Shown here: positions 1 to 9,396 of the stretch, one piece after another
How positions within the stretch are numbered: position 1 is the stretch's first letter
Layout: each line of letters starts with the position of its first letter
Assembly (NCBI RefSeq): GCF_964204645.1
Contig: NC_134032.1
Location: forward strand, 7,125,175-7,189,174
Direction: 5' to 3'
From: Tubulanus polymorphus
Taxonomy: Eukaryota > Nemertea > Palaeonemertea > Tubulaniformes > Tubulanidae
DNA: 64,000 bases
The notes under the pieces: model-generated
Databases searched by the model: none
What the model was told of the DNA's origin: nothing
What the model saw: only the letters and a program-made list of their open reading frames with translations
Program-made: the position numbers and the translations under genes

Positions 1-226
1 AAACATAAATTACTTATTTTACTTCATTTTCAGAAATAAAGCATAATATGTATTCAATACCATTAATACGTATTTAATACCATCAATACGTATTTGATAT
101 GTATTTAATACATGGTATTAGGGTATCTAATACATTGATACCTCAACCCCCTTTTTTATTAACTTTTATTTTCATACATTTCAACTAATATATTTTATAT
201 TTTCAGCTAATTTAACAGTCGATTTC

Positions 227-538
227 TTATTTTGATTCATATAATTTTTCATCAAGTTCATCAAGTTCATGAATATACAAGTGATTTCTCAAACTCTTTT
301 TATTTTTATATCTTTTATTGCATTTTTCACAGCATTTAATATTATTCAATCTATCTGAAATATAATTCATATTTTCTATTAATTCAGTGTATCTAATTTT
401 ACAGCAATCATAGAATTCTAACAACTGTTTTATACTATAAATTGAAAAAGAAAATAAACCTGTAAGCATAATAATTGATTTAATATTCTGTTGATTTTTA
501 TATATTAGATGTAATAAGTTTAATATATTTTCACTCAT
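227..538 (-). CDS. Small membrane protein with C2H2 zinc finger (hypothetical)
   Basis: A 103-residue protein. Residues about 22-38 are hydrophobic and could form one membrane segment. Residues about 69-90 contain a C-x2-C...H-x3-H arrangement, preceded by another Cys, which reads as a single C2H2 zinc finger. The C-terminus is acidic. The start is chosen because ATG sits directly after a TAAATAAATAA stretch, as for the Polinton genes further right. It lies head to tail with the 65-residue gene upstream (559-756). Function unknown; a virus-like accessory protein is an inference. Confidence 0.5.
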   Translation of the reverse strand: MSENILNLLHLIYKNQQNIKSIIMLTGLFSFSIYSIKQLLEFYDCCKIRYTELIENMNYISDRLNNIKCCEKCNKRYKNKKSLRNHLYIHELDELDEKLYESK

Positions 539-558
539 TTATTTATTTAATTAATTCA

Positions 559-756
559 CTAATCTGATTCAATAACTTTTTTATGATTATTTTTATTTCC
601 ATTTAATTTTTTCAATTTCTTGCTCAATTTTATATTTTCATTCATCAAATCCTTACTAATATTCTCATAGTATAAATAAAGCGCAGCCAATATCAATCCT
701 CCTGCTACAAGATAATGTTTCAAATCACTTTTCCCAGTTGGGATGAAACCATCCAT
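559..756 (-). CDS. Small single-pass membrane protein (hypothetical)
   Basis: A 65-residue protein with a short polar N-terminus, one clear hydrophobic segment at about residues 15-31 and a lysine-rich tail that could form a short coiled coil. The ATG follows the sequence AATTTTTCTCTTAAATAA, the same type of upstream element found before most genes of the Polinton at 26-40 kb. Small one-pass membrane proteins of this size are also clustered in that element (34383-35049). No specific function can be named. Confidence 0.5.
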   Translation of the reverse strand: MDGFIPTGKSDLKHYLVAGGLILAALYLYYENISKDLMNENIKLSKKLKKLNGNKNNHKKVIESD

Positions 757-879
757 TTATTTAAGAGAAAAATTAAACAGTTAATAAAATATTTGCTAGT
801 TTTTAATTAAATATTTTATAATCATTTTAAAAATATTAAACTTTTAAATGATTAAATCAAATAACAATTAAATTTACAG

Positions 880-1612
880 CCAAACAATTTATCATTTCAA
901 CTGTCAAACAATTATCATTTCAACTGTTAAACAATTTATCATTTCAACTGTCAAACAATTTATCATTTCAACTGTCAAACAATTTATCATTTCAACTGTT
1001 AAACAATTTATCATTTCAACTGTCAAACAATTATCATTTCAACTGTCAAACAATTTATCATTTCAACTGTCAAACAATTTATCATTTCAACTGTTAAACA
1101 ATTTATCATTTCAACTGTCAAACAATTTATCATTTCAACTGTCAAACAATTTATCATTTCAACTGTCAAACAATTTATCATTTCAACTGTCAAACAATTT
1201 ATCATTTCAACTGTCAAACAATTTATCATTTCAACTGTCAAACAATTTATCATTTCAACTGTCAAACAATTTATCATTTCAACTGTCAAACAATTTATCA
1301 TTTCAACTGTCAAACAATTTATCATTTCAACCGTCAAACAATTTATCATTTCAACTGTCAAACAATTTATCATTTCAACTGTCAAACAATTATCATTTCA
1401 ACTGTCAAACAATTTATCATTTCAACTGTCAAACAATTTAACATTTCAACTGTTAAACAATTTATCATTTCAACTGTCTTATCATTTCAACAGTCGAACA
1501 ATTTATCATTTCAACTGTCAAACAATTTATCATTTCAACTGTCAAACAATTTATCATTTCAACTGTCAAACAATTATCATTTCAACTGTCAAACAATTTA
1601 TCATTTCAACAT
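880..1612. repeat. 24-bp minisatellite, about 30 copies
   Basis: Tandem array of a 24-bp unit CAAACAATTTATCATTTCAA plus CTGT. Most units are exact; some have 23 bp (one T less in the ATTTAT run) or C-to-T changes, and one unit near 1477 is partly deleted. Because 24 is a multiple of three, one minus-strand frame is open for part of the array and would give an 8-residue repeated peptide, but frame breaks at the 23-bp units argue against a real protein. Confidence 0.95.
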
Positions 1613-1666
1613 TCTATTAGATATTTAAATCATTTAACTCAATTCAATAATTATAATGTAGAATTG

Positions 1667-2062
1667 TTACTCTTTACGCCAGTTTTTATGTTTAATTGTT
1701 TCATAATGCTTTGATTTATGTGATTTTAAATATTTACCTCCGCAATAACAATGCACTTTTTCATTAGGATTGAATTTTCTAAATTCATCATCTAAATTAC
1801 ATTGAACTGCAATATCTTTAAATGATTTTTCATTATCTAATTCACATTGAATACCAATATTTGATGAATTTTCATTATAGATAATTTGTTTATTATCAAA
1901 ATTGAAATAATATAATTGTCTTTTTTCAATTCTTAAGTTAATCAAATCATTGTAATCTTTTGAAAGTATTATATCATCATTTCTTTCATTTAAAGGAGTT
2001 TTAAGAATATTAATTATGTTTTCATCTAAAGTTCCTTTAAAATTAAAAACTGTATTGAACAT
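1667..2062 (-). CDS. Hypothetical protein with C-terminal zinc-finger motif
   Basis: A 131-residue protein. The last 30 residues carry a C-x-C...H-x3-H type motif with many Lys and His, similar in style to the short finger at the start of the Polinton polymerase gene near 40.4 kb. The N-terminal two thirds are rich in Asn, Asp and Ile with no motif I recognise; two short Cys-containing repeats (IGIQCELDNE and IAVQCNLDDE) occur around residues 69-92. No A/T promoter element is seen right at the start codon. A virus-like accessory role is only a guess from context. Confidence 0.45.
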   Translation of the reverse strand: MFNTVFNFKGTLDENIINILKTPLNERNDDIILSKDYNDLINLRIEKRQLYYFNFDNKQIIYNENSSNIGIQCELDNEKSFKDIAVQCNLDDEFRKFNPNEKVHCYCGGKYLKSHKSKHYETIKHKNWRKE

Positions 2063-2101
2063 TTTAGGATTTTTAATGCCATTATCAAAGGTATCTACTA
2101 G

Positions 2102-2314
2102 TTAAGTAATTAAATATGTTTCATTTGATAATATTTGATTAATTACAGTAATATTTTCAATTTTATAATGCCTTGCGGACACTAAATTTGTTGCTGAAAT
2201 ATAATTTTTAATGTTAAACTGTGAAAATGATTTATTGGTTTCATTGATTTCGATTTTAAAGTTGGGTTCTTCTTCTTTCTTCATTTTTATAACAAAATTT
2301 TTATTAAAACTCAT
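2102..2314 (-). CDS. Short hypothetical protein
   Basis: A 70-residue reading frame on the same strand as the 131-residue gene, with 39 bp between them. Base composition matches the neighbours. There is no recognisable motif and no upstream element like those of the other genes. It may be a real small gene, a degraded end of a larger gene or chance. Confidence 0.25.
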   Translation of the reverse strand: MSFNKNFVIKMKKEEEPNFKIEINETNKSFSQFNIKNYISATNLVSARHYKIENITVINQILSNETYLIT

Positions 2315-2349
2315 TCAAATATAAATGTTCACGGTTCTAAATATGAATT

Positions 2350-2560
2350 ATTTCACTCACACTTTACTCACACTTTTAATGTTTAAAAATCTAACTCATA
2401 CAAATATAAATATTGAAATATGTTTAAAATATAAACTATTTCACTCACACTTTACTCACACTTTTATATTCGTTTAGTTATCCATTTATTTTACTTATAT
2501 TTTTACTCGAAATCTGTTAAAATATGAATGATTTCATTCACACTTTACTCACACTTTTTC
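2350..2560. repeat. Three direct repeats TTTCACTCACACTTTACTCA
   Basis: The motif TTTCACTCACACTTTACTCA followed by CACTTTT occurs near 2351, 2439 and 2533 (the last with ATTCACAC instead of CTCACAC), each preceded by AT-rich sequence with ATATGAAT or ATAAACTA. Spacing is about 90 bp. These could be protein-binding sites or the end structure of the AT-rich element. Confidence 0.8.
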
Positions 2561-2570
2561 TAGCGAGTAG

Positions 2571-2616
2571 AAAATGAAAAATAAATTCGAGCGTGTGAGA
2601 ATTTATTTTTCATTTT
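2571..2616. other. Perfect 18-bp hairpin
   Basis: AAAATGAAAAATAAATTC (2571-2588) is exactly complementary to 2599-2616, with a 10-nt loop. It is flanked by GCGAGTAG and TTTCGCGAG, which extend the symmetry. It lies at the junction between the AT-rich fragment and the Gypsy element and may be the end of the former. Confidence 0.85.
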
Positions 2617-2667
2617 TATGAGTTTCGCGAGTAATTCAAGTAGAAATTGTTATTATTTTTATGTTTT

Positions 2668-3771
2668 TCATTTTTTAATGGGCTCGACCGTTCGACCTTT
2701 GGTATGAAAGCCTATTACCCCTATTACTGACATCTCCGTATGAAGTTGTCCGTCGGGTGATACTCCCAAATAGTCAGGTAACCCATCCACTATGGTAACA
2801 TTGTGGGTTGTGGAATTACACGGAATCGGAAAACTGTGAATACTATACAGATTAAAATATGCGCTGTTTTGGCTTAACGGTATTTTAATCGAAATGTAAA
2901 GGTATTTATCAGATTTTGAAAACAAAACCTGGCGTCGTTGGTAATAATAAGCTGGAATGGTGTGTAATACACGATACAGGGGGTGTCTCCGTTCCAGCAT
3001 AGCAGACACAGTACTCACAGCCCTGGCAATATGTTCTGGGCCAACTAAACGTATTGGTATGTAACCCTCTAGTAATGTTTGCACATCCGCCACCCAGTCA
3101 TGTGATATTCGTTCAAGGTCTAACATCGCCGAAAAAGAAACCGTGATTTGTTGTAATAAAAGCGCCACAAATCGTATATTTTTGTTAAACCCTGAAGCGA
3201 ATCTAGCTACTCTCCCAGTCATATTTCTAATCCTTATATCATTTAGGTGCATGGCGGACACAGCATTTTCAATACGCTTATCGACAGCCCCTGCAAAAGA
3301 TCCCAACCGTTTCGTTAAGGAAAATATTTGTTTGGTGTTTAATTTCGTTAATTTTTCGACCCGATTTACATGATCCTGTACTTGCAGCACATCGTCCACA
3401 GATGCGGTGCCAAATAAAGACTTAAAGACACCTGCAAAAAATCCAGCAGTACGCTTAACTCTACCATTTTTCGGCGCGTCTCTACTCGGAATTAACTTCT
3501 GCACCGTTTTCATATTTGTGTGAACACTCTCGATTAACGCATTATGTTTGGTGACCAAAAATTTGAGTGTGTCCGTAAAACTACTACAAACGACATCATT
3601 ATCCTCGCACGTCGGGATATCCAAGTTGACGGGCTGAACCTTTATCCAGGGTATGACCATGGTGTGGAGCCAATCAGAATGACCATTGTCAATGGTGGCC
3701 ACCTTCTCGAACACCACACCATACCCTGGTCTCACAACCGAGTCGTCATCGCATTTACCGTTATTGAGCAA
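2668..3771 (-). pseudogene. Env-like fusion glycoprotein remnant of a Gypsy element
   Basis: An open frame of 367 codons. Residues 104-107 read RVKR, a furin-type cleavage site, followed at once by a Gly/Phe/Ala-rich hydrophobic stretch (about 108-121) that looks like a fusion peptide, then by a long helical region. This layout is that of the baculovirus F / errantivirus Env family. The frame has no ATG at its listed start (first codon TTG), and a hydrophobic, Cys-containing stretch continues upstream past 3772, so the natural start probably lies on a spliced exon. No C-terminal membrane anchor is visible before the stop at 2668, so the copy is probably truncated. Confidence 0.65.
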
Positions 3772-3872
3772 TGGAGAAAGGACGAGGCAGCCTACAAAAC
3801 GTGGAAAGAAGAGGCACTTAGTGCAGGAATCGGTCTCATAATGACATGAGGATTATTTAGCCCGAACAATAT

Positions 3873-5393
3873 TTAATGTCTTTTTTTCTTCTTTTCATTA
3901 AACGCATCAATAACTGATTTGTCAAAAATATTCTCCTCCGGCTCCCACGTTCTGTACCTGGACCCATAGCCTTTCCAATGCACCAAATACTCGGTCTTGC
4001 CATTTCTCAGTCGCCTAGATCTGACTAGCCGATCTACGGTATATATATCAGAATCATCCTGAATAGCTGATTGGAAGTTAGATCTAATTGGATCGGTAAT
4101 ACTTTCTTTAGATTTGGGTTCTGGTAGGTTACTGTCAACTTGGACATGATCCGGTGGCAAATCATCCTCGTCAAAGTCACCGTCAACAGGCAAGTCCTTC
4201 GGTACATCTACCGGTCTGTCGTCAGGGTGTATATAAATTTTCATGCGATTTACGTGGATCACCTTGTCTAATAATTTATTTTTCTTAACGTTATGTACTG
4301 TAAACCCCACGTCAGACTTTCTTTCAATTAAAACATATGGACCGTAATATTTGTGCACAAACTTTTTCGCCTGTCCCTTTTTGATAGCTGGACAGTATAT
4401 CCAAACATATTGACCAACCTCAAACTTGTGTTGTTTTGCATTTCTATCATAATATGATTTTTGTTTCGATTGTGCTTCCCTAATGTTGTTTCTAGCAATA
4501 TTATGGGCTAGTTGTGTATTTTTGACTACCCGTGTTAAACAGTCTCGATCTGAACCCAATAATGTTGTTGTCTCCAACAACGAACAGTCGATTGGTAGCT
4601 TTGGCTCGCGACCGTATAGTGGATAAAATGGTGTGTAAAGAGTTGTCTGAGAACAGGGACTACATCTATAGGCAAAGACACAGCCAGGAACAAATTCGTC
4701 CCAGTCATTTCCCGCTGAATTTACGCACATTGACAAACTATTTACCAATGTTTTGTTAAACCGTTCCGTAAGTCCGTCACACCAGGGAGCGTATGGACTA
4801 GTTCGAATTTTTGATGCGTTGAATAACTTGCAGATTTCTAGTATTAATTTCGAATTAAAGTTAGACCCTTGGTCTGTGAGTAATGCTTTAAAGCAACCAT
4901 GTCGGACAACTATTTCATCGAATAATATTCGAGCTATCTTTGCAGATTCGATAGTTTCCAGACAGAAACATTCTACATACTTTGTTAAATACTCGGTGAT
5001 TACTAAAATGTATCTATTCCCTCGTTTCGTGACATTAAGCGGTCCTAGAATATCCGCGCCTATTAAGTCCCATACGTCATGTACTTCAATAGGTATCATA
5101 GGCGCTTTCTTTTTATTTGGTGCAGGCTTTCTTGAGGCACAAGCCTCGCAACTGAGACACCAATGTTTTACATCATAATACATGCCTTTCCAGAAATACC
5201 TCATTCTTGTTTTTAAGTATGTTCTCGTTACCCCAAAATGACCGGCAGCAAGGTCATCGTGCATTGCGTAAAGTATTTCCGAGCGCATAGTTTTAGGGAC
5301 TACCAATTGGTTAATCATCTCCCCGTTATTAAGATAAATGTGATATAAGATTCCTGATTCATTTAGAAAGTATTGGTCACTTTCCAACAACAC
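3873..5393 (-). CDS. Ty3/Gypsy integrase with C-terminal chromodomain
   Basis: 506 codons. An H2C2 zinc-binding region lies at about residues 45-85 (H45, H52, C82, C85). The rve catalytic core shows D114 (GADILGP), D174 (LLTDQGSNF) and E210 (GLTERFN), giving the DD35E spacing of retroviral-type integrases. A basic region follows, and a chromodomain sits at about 449-500 (aromatic and WKGY / TWEPEENI motifs), which in chromoviruses can direct insertion to modified histones. The frame starts by disruption rather than by ATG: the preceding part of pol lies in another frame (5363-5824). It is followed by the env-like gene about 100 bp downstream. Confidence 0.85.
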   Translation of the reverse strand: MLLESDQYFLNESGILYHIYLNNGEMINQLVVPKTMRSEILYAMHDDLAAGHFGVTRTYLKTRMRYFWKGMYYDVKHWCLSCEACASRKPAPNKKKAPMIPIEVHDVWDLIGADILGPLNVTKRGNRYILVITEYLTKYVECFCLETIESAKIARILFDEIVVRHGCFKALLTDQGSNFNSKLILEICKLFNASKIRTSPYAPWCDGLTERFNKTLVNSLSMCVNSAGNDWDEFVPGCVFAYRCSPCSQTTLYTPFYPLYGREPKLPIDCSLLETTTLLGSDRDCLTRVVKNTQLAHNIARNNIREAQSKQKSYYDRNAKQHKFEVGQYVWIYCPAIKKGQAKKFVHKYYGPYVLIERKSDVGFTVHNVKKNKLLDKVIHVNRMKIYIHPDDRPVDVPKDLPVDGDFDEDDLPPDHVQVDSNLPEPKSKESITDPIRSNFQSAIQDDSDIYTVDRLVRSRRLRNGKTEYLVHWKGYGSRYRTWEPEENIFDKSVIDAFNEKKKKRH

Positions 5394-5824
5394 TTTCCTA
5401 GCAAGCTTATCGTCTGTGGGTAGCTCCTGCTTAAGTAATAATTAATTATATTGCTCAGCTCATTATCGTTGCGTTGTTTTTCTTTTAATTTTCGTTTTGT
5501 CCCGTCGCCTCCACACGGCGGAGGTTCCACATTCAAATTACTACAATATGTGTCCTCATTTATTATAAATTCATCAGTAAAATATGTAAAATCGGGAGGG
5601 TGATCAAGTCCTACCGAAGTTACGTTTAATACGTCCATTTGAGGAACAAATTCATTTGCAAATGGTGACAAGGCTGTTTGGTCTCGTCGTTCATATCCAG
5701 AGACCATAATTTCTCTATTCCCCCCGCCCTCTGTTGTATATACGTCATTTTCTTCGCTCGAGTTGCTTAAAATTATTTGGTCTGTTAATACGAGACTTTT
5801 GTCACATGGACATCTCTGGTCCAC
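5363..5824 (-). pseudogene. Gypsy pol fragment upstream of integrase
   Basis: 153 codons that end by running out of frame over the start of the integrase reading frame. The last third (charged Lys/Glu then INYYL) fits the linker that normally joins RNase H to the integrase zinc finger. The N-terminal part is polar and unrecognised. A frameshift between about 5360 and 5440 separates it from the integrase. Reverse transcriptase and RNase H are missing, so the element is truncated at about 5830. Confidence 0.55.
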
Positions 5825-5869
5825 TTTTGCTGCAGGTACATTACATTCTACTTTATTTTCATTTAATAT

Positions 5870-5924
5870 CTCCCCATCCCCTTCCCCTCCCCAAATGCGT
5901 ACGTAATAAATGAATTAACCCTAT
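5870..5924. repeat. One end of the ACGTACGC-type MITE
   Basis: CCCCTCCCCAAATGCGTACG followed by TAATAAATGAATTAACCC matches the right end of the MITE family seen in full at 7026, 9035, 9655 and 10129. Only this end is recognisable here. Confidence 0.6.
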
Positions 5925-5985
5925 AGCCAATCTACTTAAGACCACTTATGCACTTTTGGGTTTAAGCCATGACTGCAACAGGCTC

Positions 5986-6212
5986 CTCGTACGATTAATA
6001 TTTATATTTACACTGAACCTCATTCGTACGACTAATAATCTGAACCTCATTCGTACGATTAATATTTATTTTTACACCGAACCTCATTCGTACGACTAAT
6101 AATCTGAACCTCATTCGTACGATTAATATTTATATTTACACTGAACCTCATTCGTACGACTAATAATCTGAACCTCATTCGTACGACTAATATTTATATT
6201 TACACTGAACTA
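5986..6212. repeat. 64-bp minisatellite, about 3.5 copies
   Basis: The unit is a 37-bp part (AACCTCATTCGTACGATTAA plus ATATTTATATTTACACTG) and a shorter 27-bp version (AACCTCATTCGTACGACTAA plus TAATCTG), so a 64-bp higher-order repeat is built from two related halves. The copies differ at a few bases. Confidence 0.9.
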
Positions 6213-6473
6213 CAGTCACTAGATCTTAAATTCTGCATCCAACACGCCTAGGATTCAATGCTGAATCTTTTCGAACGATGGGGTAATCAGTGCCCGCTGC
6301 ATCAGCATTCGCTTTTCTTGAAATGCACGGATTACACAGGATGATTGATGTGGTAGATGCACAATACTGACCATAGTTTGGGTTAGCGTTTGCGCCATTA
6401 AACTTTGCTCATTGTTCGCAAAACCAATTTTCCTCTACGTCACTATTTATTATATTGGGGTTTATAAACCCAC
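6213..6473. other. Degenerate 3' flank of the P-element gene
   Basis: Minus-strand frames show no continuation of the transposase beyond the donor site at 6473 that I can defend. The 3' exon(s) of the P-element gene may lie here in decayed form. Confidence 0.3.
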
Positions 6474-6779
6474 CTGCCTCTCTGTTTCTAGACGACAAAT
6501 ATCAATGAATCCGAGACAGCAGCTGTCCAAATCGTAGCGCGTTTGTAGTGACATAACATTGGTCTTGATGGATTTTGCCTTGCACGGTTTTATTTCTGCT
6601 GATTCCCATTGTTTAAAAAATGCATGGGCTTCCAACATTTTACACAATCTGTTGTCGGATGTACTCCTAATTGGACGTGGATCGCGAAATAATGATACCA
6701 GTTTGCTGGTAGCGTTAAGAAATTCGATGGTGCCCAACAATTTCTCGCTTTCAATCTGATCGAGGGTTTTTTGGAACAT
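6474..6779 (-). pseudogene. P-element transposase, last recognised exon
   Basis: Acceptor CAG at 6780-6782, donor GTGGGT at 6468-6473. The peptide MFQKTLDQIES...GTIEFLN...LFRDPRP...GFIDICR corresponds to the region of P transposases that follows the LxxKHIxP block and contains the conserved FLN/D-N-R helix. It joins in phase 0 to the 7773-7519 exon. Part of the gene model 6474-17990. Confidence 0.7.
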
Positions 6780-7025
6780 CTGCAATGCAAGAAGTAGTTT
6801 TATTAAAGTGGGAAAAAACTTGATCAAATTTTGTTGATGTGTCATTCACAAACGGATCTATTTGAAAATGTAAAGATCAGTTTATAATGACATCAACAAA
6901 ATATGAGTTTTTCCCATGATAAGCGATCATTCACTTAATAAACACACATAAAATTTGAATTTTCCCACGACGCAAATTCAGAAATTTTGTACTATTGTTT
7001 GAGCATTATACACAATTGCACTGAA

Positions 7026-7223
7026 GGGGTCATAAATTTATTACGTACGCATTAGGGGAGGGGAGGGGAGGGTAAGTGCAATCGTGTATTATTGCTTTAA
7101 GTACAGAAAAAATGGCAGATTTTGCGTGGCTGGGAGTTAATATTTTATGCGTGCTTGATGTGACAGATCCTTAGCCCCTCCCCTCCCCTCCCCTAATGCG
7201 TACGTATTAAAGAATTGACCCCT
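7026..7223. repeat. MITE copy B (about 198 bp)
   Basis: Begins GGGGTCATAAATTTATTACG and TACGCATTAGGGG, ends with CCCCTAATGCGTACGTATTA and AAGAATTGACCCC: an inverted repeat of about 35 bp. The interior includes the shared GATTTTGCGTGGC segment. It lies in the P-element intron between exons 7519 and 6779. Confidence 0.85.
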
Positions 7224-7518
7224 AATGAGATGTTGCATCAAAGTTGGTTGAAGAATTTCATGTATCATTGTCATCATATTTTTTGGATTTTATTCTATGT
7301 ACATGAATCACAAAATAAGAAGCATGTCGCCTTACTCGGACATGGCCAACTTGGACAAAAAAAGAAATTTTCCAATTCCTTACTCGGACTGCGCTTACCT
7401 CGAACTAAATTTGCCAATCCCAGTTTGTGCGTGTTAGACAAGGTTTTACTGTACATTGTATGTATTTTTCCATGATGATGATCCATGAAATAATAAGGCC
7501 AAGATTACCAGTACGCAC

Positions 7519-7773
7519 TTTCATCAGATGTAACATATCGGAATCCAGAACTTGTTCCGCAAGGTAGTTCCTCATTTTTTCATTTTGATCTGGATTGATG
7601 TGTTTTTCTGTCAGTTTTCGGTGGATCCGTAGGGAATTGTTGTTAGTATCCCACTCATGGTCTGCTGCCCAGTGTTTCCATAGTATATCTCGATTGCCGA
7701 CGTTCAGAAGTCTAGTGTGGAATTTTTGATGACCACTTTTCAGAACATTGTTGCGGATCTTTTTAAACAGATG
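7519..7773 (-). pseudogene. P-element transposase exon (HLFKKIRNNVLKSG block)
   Basis: 255 bp, uninterrupted 85 codons with acceptor TAG before 7773 and donor GTGCGT after 7519. It carries the strongest P-element match in the gene: HLFKKIRNNVLKSG, then a Trp-rich stretch, then LTEKHINPD, EKMRNYLAEQVL. Part of the gene model 6474-17990. Confidence 0.85.
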
Positions 7774-7913
7774 CTAGGATAGATAAATAACACCGTTATT
7801 AGTACTTGAAATCCCCTCAGTGAAAACTGGTAAGTACCCTAGTAAATAACTTGTTTCATTTATCCAGATAAAAGTTAATTTGTTTTGTTTTTTCTTTAAT
7901 TTACAGCTCTTAC

Positions 7914-8045
7914 CGATGGGTCCAATAGAAGAGGAAGTGGCTTATGTCCGAAAGGATTTAAAGTCGTAAACTTTCCCTCAATAGGGAGCATCATTTTCAT
8001 CAATGTGCGATTACATTGCGCTCCATCCATACACATGTATGTCAC
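7914..8045 (-). pseudogene. P-element transposase exon (MDGAQCNR block)
   Basis: 132 bp, acceptor CAG at 8046-8048 and donor GTAAGA at 7908-7913. The peptide VTYMCMDGAQCNRTLMKMML corresponds to the conserved catalytic-region motif DGAxxNR of P/THAP9 transposases, followed by NPFGHKPLPLLLDPS. Part of the gene model 6474-17990. Confidence 0.85.
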
Positions 8046-8121
8046 CTGAAAAGTTACCATACAGCTTTTCAATATTTTTATACATTTACCGGGTGATATT
8101 TTAGGATGTATTATAATCTAC

Positions 8122-8288
8122 CTCGAAACCCCAATTCCCTAGTTCGCAAATAATTTCAGATAAGATCATATAGAGTTCAGCAGCACTAGCTTGATCAGTT
8201 GGATAACTAGCAATTGTCAATCGGAAGCCAGTGTTTCCCATGAATGTGAGCTGCAGGACGTGGTTTGCAATTTTAGGCTCGTACTTTC
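8122..8288 (-). pseudogene. P-element transposase exon (LQLTFMGNTGFRL block)
   Basis: 167 bp with AG/GT borders; joins the flanking exons in phase. Encodes the block HVLQLTFMGNTGFRLTIA...TDQASAAELYMIL, matching the region just before the MDGA motif in P/THAP9 proteins. The same block is found in plus orientation as decayed copies at about 9610-9860 and 18140-18475. Part of the gene model 6474-17990. Confidence 0.85.
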
Positions 8289-8407
8289 CTACAATGATAA
8301 AAAACTATATTTTACAGAATATGGTGGTGGATGAGGACAAGCAGCAGTTGGTGTCTTTGAGGATTTAAGCAGAAGAAATTTTAATGGGAAACATTTCAGG
8401 GAATTAC

Positions 8408-8504
8408 TTGCCAGGAGCGCCCTTAAATGATTTCCAGCATCGCCCATATCAACGAACCCTTGAAGTATAGCGCGGCCATTTTTGTAAGTAATTTGTAGGT
8501 CTTC
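8408..8504 (-). pseudogene. P-element transposase short exon
   Basis: 97 bp; peptide EDLQITYKNGRAILQGFVDM, then GDAGNHLRALLA. Acceptor TAG after 8504 and donor GTAATT after 8408. Phase 0 in and phase 1 out, matching its neighbours exactly. Part of the gene model 6474-17990. Confidence 0.75.
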
Positions 8505-8746
8505 CTATTTAAAAAAAATGAAATGTAAACAAGTGGTATCATTTTTAACCCATTAGCACTCAGGAATTGCACTATGTTCTGTCTATAACTCCTCAGAAAA
8601 TTCAAGGGAAAATCCAAATTCATCACGATACAGAATAGCTCATTATGACATTGATTGAATATTCCTGTGGTATTTCTTTTGATAGATTTTGTCTATTCAA
8701 TATTTTTGTCAATGTTTCATTTTAGGCGTGGATCTTGATTCAGTAC

Positions 8747-8987
8747 CTGTATTGACATTTCATCGAAGATGAGACCGCCACGTTTTGCTTCATCCGGTAG
8801 ACGTAATCGTTCGCTTTCTTGAGAAAGCCACATCAACAGAGCGGTGTTGTATCCAGTGCCATGGCTAACTTGGCTTTTATAATAATGTAACAGCCGTCCG
8901 GATGGCAGTCGGAACATGCTACTTGCTTTCATGTCGGCAAACGCTTAAGGCGACTGACACCAAAGTCTGAGACAAAACGCGATAAGT
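8747..8987 (-). pseudogene. P-element transposase exon with a premature stop
   Basis: Acceptor CAG at 8988-8990, donor GTACTG after 8747. Encodes KLIAFCLRLWCQSP, then an in-frame TAA (8945-8947) where the neighbouring sense codon would be expected, then AFADMKASSMFRLPSGRLLH and GLIFDEMSIQ. The second half is open. Part of the gene model 6474-17990. Confidence 0.8.
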
Positions 8988-9034
8988 CTGAAATGTAAAC
9001 AAGATTGATTGTAAATAGAAATAAGTTTTGCTAT

Positions 9035-9188
9035 GGGATCATTCATTTATTACGTACACATAAAATTTGACTTTTTCAACCCCCTCTGTACACAAATCGG
9101 CCATTTTTTCACGTATATTTAGCATTGCAGTTCGCAATTGCACTTACCCCTCCCCCTCCTCTAGTGCGTACGTAATAAATAAATGACC
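9035..9188. repeat. MITE copy C (inverted orientation)
   Basis: GGGATCATTCATTTATTACG at the left and CGTAATAAATAAATGACC at the right form the terminal inverted repeat. The interior is the reverse complement of copies D and E (ATCGGCCATTTTTTCACG). TAT flanks both sides and may be a 3-bp target duplication. Located in a P-element intron. Confidence 0.8.
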
Positions 9189-9396
9189 ACTATTGCAGCT
9201 ATCAATCTTGATCTATGTAGTTCCACAGTAGTCGATTAAAGTCATACTTAAAACATTGACAAAATTAGTTTCAAACTGTTTTAAGAATCTAATTTGACCG
9301 GCTACTGCGGCACTGCACCGATTTTGTCTACGCACTGTACCTAAGACAGTCAAATAGATTACAAAATCAGATCGTCTAGGCATATATCAAAAATTA

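Larger units (their letters stand above)
1..2640 (-). mobile_element. Polinton/Maverick-like fragment (left edge, incomplete)
   Basis: This stretch has the extreme AT content and small-gene style of the complete Polinton at 26082-40639. Two of its reading frames start with the same A/T-rich element that precedes that element's genes (AATTTTTCTCTTAAATAAATG before the gene ending at 756; TAAATAAATAAATG before the one ending at 538). It holds short C2H2-type and membrane proteins, a minisatellite and a triplicated motif, but no capsid, ATPase, integrase or polymerase gene. It starts outside the window and seems to stop near 2640, where the Gypsy env-like gene begins. Assignment rests on style and promoter motif, not on a shared core gene, so another AT-rich virus-like element is possible. 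Confidence 0.5.
2660..5830 (-). mobile_element. Truncated Ty3/Gypsy-type retrotransposon (integrase plus env-like gene)
   Basis: On the minus strand the order is pol remnant (5824-5363), integrase with chromodomain (5393-3873) and env-like gene (3771-2668). No gag, protease, reverse transcriptase or LTR is visible, so only the 3' half is left. Neither edge shows a target-site duplication. The combination of integrase followed by an env-like gene identifies an env-bearing Gypsy lineage, in the manner of errantiviruses. Confidence 0.75.

Noticed and set aside
1023-1385. 120-codon frame with an 8-residue repeated peptide
   Set aside because: It results from a 24-bp repeat being divisible by three. 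Units of 23 bp break the frame, and there is no start context.
880-1612. Regular spaced repeats that look like a CRISPR array
   Set aside because: The units are contiguous 24-bp tandem repeats with no unique spacers, in an animal-type genome. It is a minisatellite.
3143-5178. Plus-strand frames opposite the Gypsy genes
   Set aside because: Antisense shadows without motifs.
7215-7486. 86- and 63-codon overlapping frames
   Set aside because: They lie in a P-element intron, on opposite strands of each other, with no motif.
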